Positions 21,398-30,252 of a stretch of 64,000 bases of DNA are shown piece by piece. The DNA is from an uncultured Flavobacteriaceae bacterium (GTDB lineage: Bacteria; Bacteroidota; Bacteroidia; Flavobacteriales; Flavobacteriaceae). Within the stretch, counting starts at the first letter, position 1, and the number at the start of each line of letters is the position of its first letter. The stretch lies in assembly GCA_947503105.1 (NCBI GenBank), contig CANNCM010000001.1, positions 540,221-604,220 of the forward strand, read 5' to 3'. A program made the translations under genes and the position numbers. The notes beneath the pieces were generated by a model. The model saw only the letters and a program-made list of their open reading frames with translations. It searched no databases and was not told the DNA's origin.

Positions 21398-21847
21398 TTA
21401 TGTTTCCCATGCAATAAGACTCAAATCCCGCCCTATTAGGCTGTTAATGTCGTGCATAATTATTACATAATATTCAATTTCAATAGAATCCCTGATATTT
21501 ATCTTGTTTTTTATAGGGAAGAAAGAAGCGGCTTTATTATTGTAAGTTTCTATCGAATCTTTATGAATCATTACTTTATCTCCTCTAAAGGAGCTTAATA
21601 GATATTTAAGACTCTCGTCCAATCTAACAATTTGCTCTTTATATTCGGTTAACATCTCATTGTTACTTTCGATTTCTTTGCTAATCAATCCTAAAGCTAT
21701 ATCTCTATTTTTTAGTTTACTTCTTGACGTGTAATAATCAGTTATTACAAGACCAAATACAACTCCTAAAATGGTAGAGGTAAAAGTAATTAGCCAATTG
21801 GATCTCAATGCTTTACTCTTCTGTAATTTTAATTTATTTTTTTTCAT
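21398..21847 (-). CDS. hypothetical membrane-anchored protein, possibly truncated by in-frame stop
   Basis: N-terminal TM helix (WLITFTSTILGVVFGLVITDYY) then coiled coil; same frame stays open from the TAA to 21149. Confidence 0.45.
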   Translation of the reverse strand: MKKNKLKLQKSKALRSNWLITFTSTILGVVFGLVITDYYTSRSKLKNRDIALGLISKEIESNNEMLTEYKEQIVRLDESLKYLLSSFRGDKVMIHKDSIETYNNKAASFFPIKNKINIRDSIEIEYYVIIMHDINSLIGRDLSLIAWET

Positions 21848-22131
21848 TTTCCGCCTAATGTAAAATTGTACTTCAAAAAAGTACTAGTTTCCAAGTATTT
21901 TGCCCCAACTGCTTTACAGAATTAAAATCGTGTTTGTTCCCTTTGCGAGCAAATGCACATTAAATAAAAGACCTATCGAATCAACCAAAATAGTAACGGG
22001 CTCTTCTACTTTCAAAAAAATATGTGGTCTAAAAATACCGGGGATGAGCCATAGGTTTTTCATGGTTGTAGATTAGATGGGGGCTGTGTTCTCTCTACAA
22101 AACTAATAAAATTCAGGAATTTGCCAAGATT

Positions 22132-23121
22132 CTAACCAAGAAGTTTCACCACATCTTTAGCAAAATAGCTGGCAATGCTATCAGCGCCAGCACGTTTAAA
22201 CGCCATGGTGGTTTCTAGCATCACTTGATCGTGATCGAGCCATCCTTTTTCGCTTGCCGCCTTGATCATGGCATACTCGCCACTCACTTGATAGGCTGCA
22301 ACAGGCACATCAAATTCATTTTTTACCTCTCTGATGATATCCAAATAGGCCAATCCAGGTTTGACCATCACAAGGTCTGCACCTTCATCAATATCCATTT
22401 CGGTTTCGCGGAGGGCTTCAAAGCGGTTGGCATAGTCCATTTGGTAGGTTTTTTTGTCCTTCGGAATATGATCTTTTGCTGCTGGTGCAGAATCCAGTGC
22501 ATCTCTAAACGGGCCATAAAATGAGGAGGCATATTTGGCACTGTAGCTCATAATGCCAGTATTTGTAAATCCATGGTCTTCAAGCGCTTCTCGAATGGAT
22601 AAAATGCGGCCATCCATCATATCGCTAGGCGCCACAAAGTTGGCACCAGCTTCGGCGTGAGACACACTCATCTCTGCCAGAACATCAACGGTAGTGTCGT
22701 TAACGATTTTTCCGTTTTCGATAATGCCATCGTGGCCATATATAGAATAGGGATCCAACGCAACATCTGTCATAACCAACATGTCTGGGCAGGTATTTTT
22801 TATGGTTTTTATGGCGCGTTGCATCAACCCATTGGGGTTCAGTGCTTCTGTACCCCGATTGTCTTTAAGGTTGTCATCAACTTTTACAAATAATAAAACC
22901 GCCTTAAGCCCCAAAGACCATAAGAGTTTTACCTCTGCTTGAAGTGTATCCAAACTAAAACGGTAATAATTGGGCATGGATGGAATTTCATCCTTCACCC
23001 CTTTGCCTTCAACTACGAAAAGAGGGACTAAAAAGTCATTTGGTGTAATGCTGTTTTCACGCACTAAACTTCGAATCGATGCGTTGGCGCGTAAACGTCT
23101 GTTTCTTCTTAATGGATACAT
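22132..23121 (-). CDS. hemB: delta-aminolevulinic acid dehydratase
   Basis: LAYLDIIREVKNEFDVPVAAYQVSGEYAMIKAA; VMTDVALDPYSIYGHDG. Confidence 0.95.
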   Translation of the reverse strand: MYPLRRNRRLRANASIRSLVRENSITPNDFLVPLFVVEGKGVKDEIPSMPNYYRFSLDTLQAEVKLLWSLGLKAVLLFVKVDDNLKDNRGTEALNPNGLMQRAIKTIKNTCPDMLVMTDVALDPYSIYGHDGIIENGKIVNDTTVDVLAEMSVSHAEAGANFVAPSDMMDGRILSIREALEDHGFTNTGIMSYSAKYASSFYGPFRDALDSAPAAKDHIPKDKKTYQMDYANRFEALRETEMDIDEGADLVMVKPGLAYLDIIREVKNEFDVPVAAYQVSGEYAMIKAASEKGWLDHDQVMLETTMAFKRAGADSIASYFAKDVVKLLG

Positions 23122-23152
23122 AATTAATAGTTTTAAGCTTTAAGCCAAAAGC

Positions 23153-23512
23153 TTAAAGTGATTTTTTAATGGTTTTGATTAATGAAAATAACATTTTTTT
23201 AATTTCATCTATTTTTTTCAATAGTGTTTTAGAATCTTTTGTAGAGATAAAGTTTAATTCACTTGACACCAAAATCAAGTACTCTAACTCATGAGCAGAA
23301 CCTGATGAAATATAGAGGAATCTTATTAACTCTTTCTGAGTTTCTCTACCACAACCCTCTACAATATTGGTGGGTACAGACAAGCTTGCACGGTTAATTT
23401 GTGAAACAAGATTGAATTGCTCAGACTTTGGAAAAGTTGAAGTGATCTGATATATATCAAGCACAAGTTCATGAGACTTTTGCCATACTTTGTAATTTTT
23501 ATAATCGACCAT
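23153..23512 (-). CDS. four-helix bundle protein (23S rRNA intervening-sequence protein family), copy 1
   Basis: MVDYKNYKVWQKSHELVLDIYQITSTFPKSEQFNLVSQINRASLSVPTNIVEGCGRETQKELIRFLYISSGSAHELEYLI; family hallmark sequence. Confidence 0.9.
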   Translation of the reverse strand: MVDYKNYKVWQKSHELVLDIYQITSTFPKSEQFNLVSQINRASLSVPTNIVEGCGRETQKELIRFLYISSGSAHELEYLILVSSELNFISTKDSKTLLKKIDEIKKMLFSLIKTIKKSL

Positions 23513-23550
23513 AACTTTTATCTTTAAACTTACAGCTTTAAGCCAAAAGC

Positions 23551-23910
23551 TTAAAGTGATTTTTTAATGGTTTTGATTAATGAAAATAACATTTTTTTAA
23601 TTTCATCTATTTTTTTCAAAAGTGTTTTAGAATCTTTTGTAGAGATAAAGTTTAATTCACTTGACACCAAAATCAAGTACTCTAACTCATGAGCAGAACC
23701 TGATGAAATATAGAGGAATCTTATTAACTCTTTCTGAGTTTCTCTACCACAACCTTCTACAATATTGGTGGGTACAGACAAGCTTGCACGGTTAATTTGT
23801 GAAACAAGATTGAATTGCTCAGACTTTGGAAAAGTTGAAGTGATCTGATATATATCAAGTACAAGTTCATGAGACTTTTGCCATACTTTGTAATTTTTAT
23901 AATCGACCAT
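23551..23910 (-). CDS. four-helix bundle protein (23S-IVP family), copy 2
   Basis: Protein identical to copy 1 (119 aa). Confidence 0.9.
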   Translation of the reverse strand: MVDYKNYKVWQKSHELVLDIYQITSTFPKSEQFNLVSQINRASLSVPTNIVEGCGRETQKELIRFLYISSGSAHELEYLILVSSELNFISTKDSKTLLKKIDEIKKMLFSLIKTIKKSL

Positions 23911-23948
23911 AACTTTTATCTTTAAACTTACAGCTTTAAGCCAAAAGC

Positions 23949-24308
23949 TTAAAGTGATTTTTTAATGGTTTTGATTAATGAAAATAACATTTTTTTAATT
24001 TCATCTATTTTTTTCAAAAGTGTTTTAGAATCTTTTGTAGAGATAAAGTTTAATTCACTTGACACCAAAATCAAGTACTCTAACTCATGAGCAGAACCTG
24101 ATGAAATATAGAGGAATCTTATTAACTCTTTCTGAGTTTCTCTACCACAACCTTCTACAATATTGGTGGGTACAGACAAGCTTGCACGGTTAATTTGTGA
24201 AACAAGATTGAATTGCTCAGACTTTGGAAAAGTTGAAGTGATCTGATATATATCAAGCACAAGTTCATGAGACTTTTGCCATACTTTGTAATTTTTATAA
24301 TCGACCAT
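23949..24308 (-). CDS. four-helix bundle protein (23S-IVP family), copy 3
   Basis: Protein identical to copies 1 and 2 from MVDYKN; the longer listed start (24377) lies inside hemF. Confidence 0.9.
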   Translation of the reverse strand: MVDYKNYKVWQKSHELVLDIYQITSTFPKSEQFNLVSQINRASLSVPTNIVEGCGRETQKELIRFLYISSGSAHELEYLILVSSELNFISTKDSKTLLKKIDEIKKMLFSLIKTIKKSL

Positions 24309-24354
24309 AACTTTTATCTTTAAACTTATAGCTTTAAACTTACAGCTTTTAGCT

Positions 24355-25266
24355 TTAAACTGAAGCAGCCCATTCAACAGGGTTTTTTAAGACTTCAATT
24401 AATTTTTCTTCTTCACTACCTTCTTCAGGGTGATGGTCATAAACCCATTGTACATGCGAAGGTAAACTCATCAAAATACTTTCAATTCTACCATTAGTTT
24501 TTAGGCCAAACAAGGTCCCTTTGTCATGCACTAAATTGAATTCCACATAACGCCCTCGCCTGATTTCTTGCCAATCGCGTTGAGCTTCTGTGTATGTTAG
24601 GTGTTTTCTTTTTTCAACAATGGGGGTGTAAGCTTCCAAGAAACTATCGCCAACTTCTGTAACAAAAGCATACCATTGTTGCATATTCATCTCGTTGTTG
24701 GCTTTACAATAATCAAAAAACAAACCGCCTATACCGCGGCCTTCGTTTCTGTGGCTGTTATAGAAATATTCGTCGCAACGTTTTTTGTAATCTTCATAAA
24801 AGGTTTTATTGTGTTTATCACAAGCTGTTTTACATACGCTATGGAAATGCTTTGCGTCGTCTTCAAACAAATAATAAGGGGTTAAATCTTGTCCGCCACC
24901 AAACCATTGATCTACGATAGTTCCTTTTTTGTCATACATTTCAAAATAGCGCCAATTGGCATGGACGGTGGGCACCATTGGATTTTTTGGGTGTAGGACT
25001 AAACTCAAACCACAAGCAAAAAAATCAACCTCACCTACATTAAAATAAGCTTGCATGGCTTTAGGAAGTGGGCCATGGACTTTAGAAATATTGACGCCCC
25101 CTTTTTCAAAAACATTACCGTTTTGAATGACTCGTGTGCGACCTCCACCGCCTTCTTTGCGTTGCCATAAATCTTGCTTAAAAACGGCCTCACCATCAAT
25201 AGCTTCTAACGCAGAAGTAATCTGATCTTGAAGAGTTTCTATATAGTTGTAAAAGCGGTCTTTCAT
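24355..25266 (-). CDS. hemF: oxygen-dependent coproporphyrinogen III oxidase
   Basis: GGVNISKVHGPLP, WFGGGQDLTPYYLFEDDAKHFH, RRGRYVEFNLVHDKGTLFGLKTNGRIESILMSLP. Confidence 0.95.
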   Translation of the reverse strand: MKDRFYNYIETLQDQITSALEAIDGEAVFKQDLWQRKEGGGGRTRVIQNGNVFEKGGVNISKVHGPLPKAMQAYFNVGEVDFFACGLSLVLHPKNPMVPTVHANWRYFEMYDKKGTIVDQWFGGGQDLTPYYLFEDDAKHFHSVCKTACDKHNKTFYEDYKKRCDEYFYNSHRNEGRGIGGLFFDYCKANNEMNMQQWYAFVTEVGDSFLEAYTPIVEKRKHLTYTEAQRDWQEIRRGRYVEFNLVHDKGTLFGLKTNGRIESILMSLPSHVQWVYDHHPEEGSEEEKLIEVLKNPVEWAASV

Positions 25267-25277
25267 TGCTATGGCGA

Positions 25278-26303
25278 TTAAGCGTTATATGATTTTACGG
25301 CATCAATAAACGCTTTGGCATGATCTACAGGGATGTTAGGCAATATCCCATGACCAAGATTTACAATGTATTTATCTTTACCAAAAGCATCAATCATTTG
25401 ATGCACCATCGTCTTAATTTCTGAAGGGGGAGACAGCAATCTAGAAGGATCAAAATTTCCTTGAAGTGTGATATTCCCTCCTGTCAAATAGCGAGCATTT
25501 CTAGCCGAGCATGTCCAATCGACACCCAAGGCAGAAGCATTTGATTTTGCCATTTCACCCAATGCAAACCAACACCCTTTTCCAAAGGCAATCACTGGAG
25601 CATCGTCTTTGAGCGCTTCAATTATTTGATTGATGTATTGCCACGAAAATTCTTGATAATCTGTAGGAGACAACATACCCCCCCATGAATCAAAAATTTG
25701 TATGGCATTGACGCCCGCTTTTATTTTTTCTTTTAAATAAGCAATAGTGGTGTCGGTAATTTTTTGCAATAGCTGATGCGCTGCAACAGGGTTTGAAAAA
25801 CAGAACGCTTTTGCTTTGTCAAAATTTTTGCTGCCTTGACCTTGTACACAATAACACAAAATGGTCCATGGCGATCCTGCAAAACCGATAAGAGGAATTT
25901 CATCATCGAGCAGCTCTTTGGTGGCTGTAATGGCTTGATAGACATAGTCTAACGCTTCTTTTACATCTGGAATGATAACATTGTCGACATCTTTTTGCGT
26001 ACGAATAGGGTTTGGCAAATAGGGGCCAAAATTGGGCTTCATCTCTACTTCGATATTCATGGCTTGCGGAATGACTAATATGTCGCAAAACAAGATGGCG
26101 GCGTCCATGCCAAACCGTCGAATGGGTTGAACCGTAATTTCACTGGCGAGTTCCGGTGTTCTACAGCGTGTAAAAAAATCATACTTTTCTCTAATGGCCA
26201 TAAATTCTGGCAAATAACGCCCTGCTTGACGCATCATCCATACTGGCGGCCTTTGTACAATTTCTCCTTTTAAAGCTCTTAAAAATAAATCGTTTTTAAT
26301 CAT
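25278..26303 (-). CDS. hemE: uroporphyrinogen decarboxylase
   Basis: [37 protein letters not shown]. Confidence 0.95.
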   Translation of the reverse strand: MIKNDLFLRALKGEIVQRPPVWMMRQAGRYLPEFMAIREKYDFFTRCRTPELASEITVQPIRRFGMDAAILFCDILVIPQAMNIEVEMKPNFGPYLPNPIRTQKDVDNVIIPDVKEALDYVYQAITATKELLDDEIPLIGFAGSPWTILCYCVQGQGSKNFDKAKAFCFSNPVAAHQLLQKITDTTIAYLKEKIKAGVNAIQIFDSWGGMLSPTDYQEFSWQYINQIIEALKDDAPVIAFGKGCWFALGEMAKSNASALGVDWTCSARNARYLTGGNITLQGNFDPSRLLSPPSEIKTMVHQMIDAFGKDKYIVNLGHGILPNIPVDHAKAFIDAVKSYNA

Positions 26304-26309
26304 TCTTTT

Positions 26310-27893
26310 CTATTTAGAAATATAATTTTCATTCACCAATTCGATGACGCTTTCAACCGTAGGAATCTTAGCGACTCTTACATCTTTAAAGTGTTTTGTG
26401 GCCTCTCTGGCTGTGGTTTCACCAATGCAATAAGCAATACAAGATGGGGTGTTATTTTTTAAAAAACTATGAATCGTTGAAGGGCTGTAAAACATTACGC
26501 CTTCTACAGATTCGGGAAGTTTTGGCGCCTCGAGTTTTGTACTGTAGGCCGCTATTTCATTTACTTTGATATTGTTTTTTGTTAAAATTGTAGGGAGATC
26601 ATCCATTCTAATATCACTACAGAAATAGGAAACTTCCGTTCCGTCTAAAAACTCAACAAGATGTTCAGCGAGTATTTTTGCGTTTTTGGCACTGTGCTTA
26701 ACAGGGCCAATTTTTTGTTCAATTCGTTTTTTTGTACGCCGTCCTACACAATATATTGTTTTGAACTTTAGGTCTTCAGCCGCACAATTATTCAAAAGTG
26801 CTTCAACACCATTTTTACTTGTGATGATGACGTTGTCGTGAGGTTTTTTGAGGAGTGAGGTTTTAATCCTATTCGGAGTGGTTTTTATAAAATCGGAGCT
26901 TTCAACTTTTATGCTTTTTACAAACAAATCTTTCTGACCTTCACTCAAAATTTTTGATGAAAAAATAGAAGTCTCTTGTTGTTGTAGTGTAGTTTTACCA
27001 ATTAAATTCTTTCCTCCACGAGCTATAATAAATTCTAAACACTCCTCTACAAGAGTGTGATGTTTACCAAGCGGCGCACTGCGTTTTGCTTCTACTTTCT
27101 TGGTGCCGTCTTCACTTAAAACGATGCCATGAAAGTGTACTTCTTCATTTTTTATAAAAGCTAATGCTCCAATAGGGGCACTACAGCCACCTTCCATTTT
27201 GTTGAGAAAAGTGCGCTCCATAGTGGTGCAAATCTGTGTGTCTTCGTCATTTAGTGTTGCACAAGCTTCAAAGGTTTCGCGCTCCGATTCAAGACAAGCA
27301 ATCATGATAGCACCTTGTGCTGGTGCAGGAACCATCCACTCCAAGTTGACAGCATTTTCTGGAGTAAGACCAATTCTTCCTAAACCCGCTGCTGCAAAAA
27401 CAGCACCATTCCAGTCGCTGTTTTCTTCTAGTTTTTTTAGTCTTGTATTGACGTTTCCTCTGAGACCCACAACGGTATGTGTTGGATATCTGTCAAGCCA
27501 TTGCGCTTTTCTTCTTAGACTTCCAGTTGCGACAATAGCATTTTTTTGAGCCAAAAATTCTTCATTGTTTTTAAAAACGAGTGTATCTCTAACATTCCCA
27601 CGTTTTAAAACAGCCGCTTGTAGGATGCCTTTGGGAAGTAATGTTGGAACATCTTTTAGAGAATGGACTGCAATATCAATCTCCTCGTTGAGTAACGCAA
27701 TATCCAAAGTGCGAGTAAAAACACCAGTAATACCAAGTTCATAAATAGGTTGATTTAAGACTAAATCTCCAGTTGATTTTACCGCAATTATTTCTGTAGT
27801 ATGCCCCAAATGCTCTAATTGTGATTGTACAGTTTTTGCTTGCCACATTGCAAGTTGACTATCTCGTGTTCCTATGCGAATGGTTTTGGGCAT
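26310..27893 (-). CDS. hemC: fused porphobilinogen deaminase / uroporphyrinogen-III synthase
   Basis: N-terminal HemC (RIGTRDSQLAMWQAKTV...MEGGCSAPIGALA) continuous with HemD-like C-terminus (NVIITSKNGVEALL...VMFYSPSTIHSFLKN...CIGETTAREA). Confidence 0.88.
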   Translation of the reverse strand: MPKTIRIGTRDSQLAMWQAKTVQSQLEHLGHTTEIIAVKSTGDLVLNQPIYELGITGVFTRTLDIALLNEEIDIAVHSLKDVPTLLPKGILQAAVLKRGNVRDTLVFKNNEEFLAQKNAIVATGSLRRKAQWLDRYPTHTVVGLRGNVNTRLKKLEENSDWNGAVFAAAGLGRIGLTPENAVNLEWMVPAPAQGAIMIACLESERETFEACATLNDEDTQICTTMERTFLNKMEGGCSAPIGALAFIKNEEVHFHGIVLSEDGTKKVEAKRSAPLGKHHTLVEECLEFIIARGGKNLIGKTTLQQQETSIFSSKILSEGQKDLFVKSIKVESSDFIKTTPNRIKTSLLKKPHDNVIITSKNGVEALLNNCAAEDLKFKTIYCVGRRTKKRIEQKIGPVKHSAKNAKILAEHLVEFLDGTEVSYFCSDIRMDDLPTILTKNNIKVNEIAAYSTKLEAPKLPESVEGVMFYSPSTIHSFLKNNTPSCIAYCIGETTAREATKHFKDVRVAKIPTVESVIELVNENYISK

Positions 27894-27896
27894 ATT

Positions 27897-29144
27897 TTAG
27901 GTGTCTAATTGAAAAATTTTCTGAATCAATTCCAAGCTGGTTTCGCTAGAATTGTTTTCGTCCTTAAGGTGGTGCGCAAAATGATTGGTAATTTTTTGAA
28001 CGATCTGAGTACTCAGCAAGTCGGCCTGAGATTGATTGAAGTTTTCAAGTTTTTTGCGTTGAGTTTCAATTTCTGCTTCCGCAAAAACATTTAATTTAGC
28101 TTTTAGGGCCTTAATCGTTGGTGCAAATTTTCGGTGTTCTAACCACGCTAAAAACTCACTTTTGATGTCTTCAATAATAGCTTCGGCAACAGGAACAAAC
28201 TTTTTTCTTTTTGCAAGGGTCTTATCTGTAATATTAGATAATTCGTCTAAATGAGTAAGTGTAACATTTGGTAGACTATTAACGTTCTCATCTACATTTT
28301 TTGGAATGGATAAATCAAGAATTAATAGCGCTTTTTGATTTTGAATAATTTGTTTGTCAATAGTAGGATTTTGTGCGCCAGTGGCTACAATCAAAATGTC
28401 AGCTTTATCAATTTCTTCATGAAGTTGGCTGTAATCTTTGACTAACACTTTAAATTTTCCAGCAATTTTTTCGGCACGTTCTCGAGTTCTATTGATAAGG
28501 GTAATGTGTTCGTTTTTGGTATGCTTGATGAGATTTTCACAAGTATTTCTTCCAATTTTTCCTGTTCCAAAAAGAAGAATATTTTTTGAATTAACATCTT
28601 CTATAGAATTGAGAATATACTGCACAGAAGCAAATGAAACAGAAGTCGCTCCAGACGATAGTTTTGTCTCCGTTTTGATGCGTTTACTGGCTTGAATAAC
28701 GGAGTTGATGAGCCGTTCTAAAAAGGCATCAAGAAGGTTGTATTTTTTTGAAACTCGAGCACTTGATTTTAATTGACTTATGATTTCAAAATCTCCAAGA
28801 ATCTGACTGTCTAGCCCTGCACCAACCCTAAACATATGCTCGACGGCATCATCATCCTTAAGAATGTAGGCTACAGATTCGAACGCTTTTGCACTACCAG
28901 AAGTGTTTTCACAAAGTAAATGAATAAGCTCTGAAGGGTGTTGAACAAAACCATAAATTTCGGTGCGGTTGCAAGTCGATGTTGCAACAATACTTTTTAT
29001 ACCTTTAGTCTTGGCTTGATCCAAGAGCGCCGCTTTTTTGGTAGGACTCAAACTAAAATCTCCACGCAATTTTGCATCTGCTTTCTTGTAGCTGATACCA
29101 ATAACATAAAAAGAAATTTTTTTATCGCCCTTGTGTTGCTCCAT
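27897..29144 (-). CDS. hemA: glutamyl-tRNA reductase
   Basis: IVATSTCNRTEIYGFV, SSGATSVSFASVQYIL, GTGKIGRNTCENL. Confidence 0.93.
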   Translation of the reverse strand: MEQHKGDKKISFYVIGISYKKADAKLRGDFSLSPTKKAALLDQAKTKGIKSIVATSTCNRTEIYGFVQHPSELIHLLCENTSGSAKAFESVAYILKDDDAVEHMFRVGAGLDSQILGDFEIISQLKSSARVSKKYNLLDAFLERLINSVIQASKRIKTETKLSSGATSVSFASVQYILNSIEDVNSKNILLFGTGKIGRNTCENLIKHTKNEHITLINRTRERAEKIAGKFKVLVKDYSQLHEEIDKADILIVATGAQNPTIDKQIIQNQKALLILDLSIPKNVDENVNSLPNVTLTHLDELSNITDKTLAKRKKFVPVAEAIIEDIKSEFLAWLEHRKFAPTIKALKAKLNVFAEAEIETQRKKLENFNQSQADLLSTQIVQKITNHFAHHLKDENNSSETSLELIQKIFQLDT

Positions 29145-29319
29145 TTATTTGGGATAATACTTGCGGTTGCGTGCAAAAATAAGATCTATGTTAAATAAAA
29201 AATAACGCTAGAGGAACTTTATTTGTCGTTTAGGGGTTAGTCTGTAATAATTCCTTATTTTTGCAATTCAAATTTTATCAACAGGTTTAAATAGAGATTT
29301 ATTTCAAAATTTATTTATA

Positions 29320-30240
29320 ATGAATCTAAATAAAGAAAATTTAAGCGTTTCCAACTCCAACGAGAAAAATGTCGCTACAGGGACTTTTTTGGAAACATCC
29401 ATTGAGCCCGGCTTTTTTGTTATGACCTTTCAGAATGAAACTGACGCACCACAGCTTCTGGAAAAAGCAATTGATAATTCATTTATACAGCTTCATTTTT
29501 GCTTAAAAGGATCAACACAATTTTGCTTCAATAACAACACTTATACACTAGATATTCCTGAAGAAAACTCGTTGCTATTGTACAATCCACAACGAGATTT
29601 GCCCATACACATGATTGTTCAGCCAAAAACTTGGGTAGTTTCTGTATTGATTTCAATAAAAAAATTTCATGCATTATTTTCTCATGAAGCGAATTACATC
29701 ACTTTTTTAAAAGACGATAATAAGCAAAAAAAATATTACAAAGACGGTTATATTTCGCCCTCAATGGCAATTGTTCTCAACCAAATAATAAATTACAATT
29801 TGAACTCAAACCTTCGCGAGCTGTATTGCAAGGCAAAGGTATATGAGCTTTTGAGTTTATATTTCAATAGAGGCGAAGACGCAAATGTAGAACAATGTCC
29901 ATTTTTGGCCGATGAAGCGAATGTTATAAAAATAAAACAAGCAAAAGATATCATAATTCAAAGAATGGCCGAACCCCCAACGCTGACAGAACTTGCGGCG
30001 GAAATAGATATTAGTTTAAAAAAGCTGAAAGAAGGTTTTAAGCAAATTTATGGCACAACTGTTTATGGTTTTTTATTTGATTATAAAATGGAGGTGGCCC
30101 GTAAGTTATTAGAATCTGGGACCAACAATGTCAACGAAGTTGGGCTAAAAGTAGGCTACAGTACAGCAAGCCATTTTATTTCTGCATTTAAAAAACAATA
30201 TGGTACAACTCCAAAAAAATATATCCAATCTTTAAATTAA
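29320..30240 (+). CDS. AraC-family transcriptional regulator
   Basis: C-terminal double HTH: PTLTELAAEIDISLKKLKEGFKQIYGTTVYGFLFDYKMEVARKLLES...VGYSTASHFISAFKKQYGTTPKKY. Confidence 0.9.
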   Translation: MNLNKENLSVSNSNEKNVATGTFLETSIEPGFFVMTFQNETDAPQLLEKAIDNSFIQLHFCLKGSTQFCFNNNTYTLDIPEENSLLLYNPQRDLPIHMIVQPKTWVVSVLISIKKFHALFSHEANYITFLKDDNKQKKYYKDGYISPSMAIVLNQIINYNLNSNLRELYCKAKVYELLSLYFNRGEDANVEQCPFLADEANVIKIKQAKDIIIQRMAEPPTLTELAAEIDISLKKLKEGFKQIYGTTVYGFLFDYKMEVARKLLESGTNNVNEVGLKVGYSTASHFISAFKKQYGTTPKKYIQSLN

Positions 30241-30252
30241 TCACAATAAAAA

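Larger units (their letters stand above)
23153..24362 (-). repeat. three tandem ~398-bp cassettes (four-helix-bundle gene + flanking AAGCTTAAAG-type repeats)
   Basis: ORF ends at 23153, 23551 and 23949 give an exact 398-bp period; only about three nucleotide positions differ between coding copies. Confidence 0.93.

Noticed and set aside
21922-22062. Small minus-strand ORF MKNLWLIPGIFRPHIFLKVEEPVTILVDSIGLLFNVHLLAKGTNTILIL
   Set aside because: Short, no motif or homolog recognised; cannot separate from chance in this gap.
23123-24362. CRISPR array interpretation of the regular repeats
   Set aside because: Period is 398 bp with long coding units, not 20-50 bp repeat/spacer units; no cas genes.
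23153-24362. IS/transposon interpretation of the triplicated cassettes
   Set aside because: No transposase, target-site duplication or long terminal inverted repeats visible; only short AAGCTTAAAG-type flanks.
24309-24377. Upstream extension (MNGLLQFKAKSCKFKAISLKIKV) of four-helix-bundle copy 3
   Set aside because: Extension lies in hemF end and the repeat leader; copies 1 and 2 start at MVDYKN.
27199-27549. 116-aa + strand ORF antisense to hemC
   Set aside because: Fully within hemC coding sequence; Ser/Leu-rich shadow frame.
26310-27893. HemC-HemD fusion as a frameshift/assembly artefact
   Set aside because: Continuous 527-codon frame with both domains intact; fusion judged genuine.
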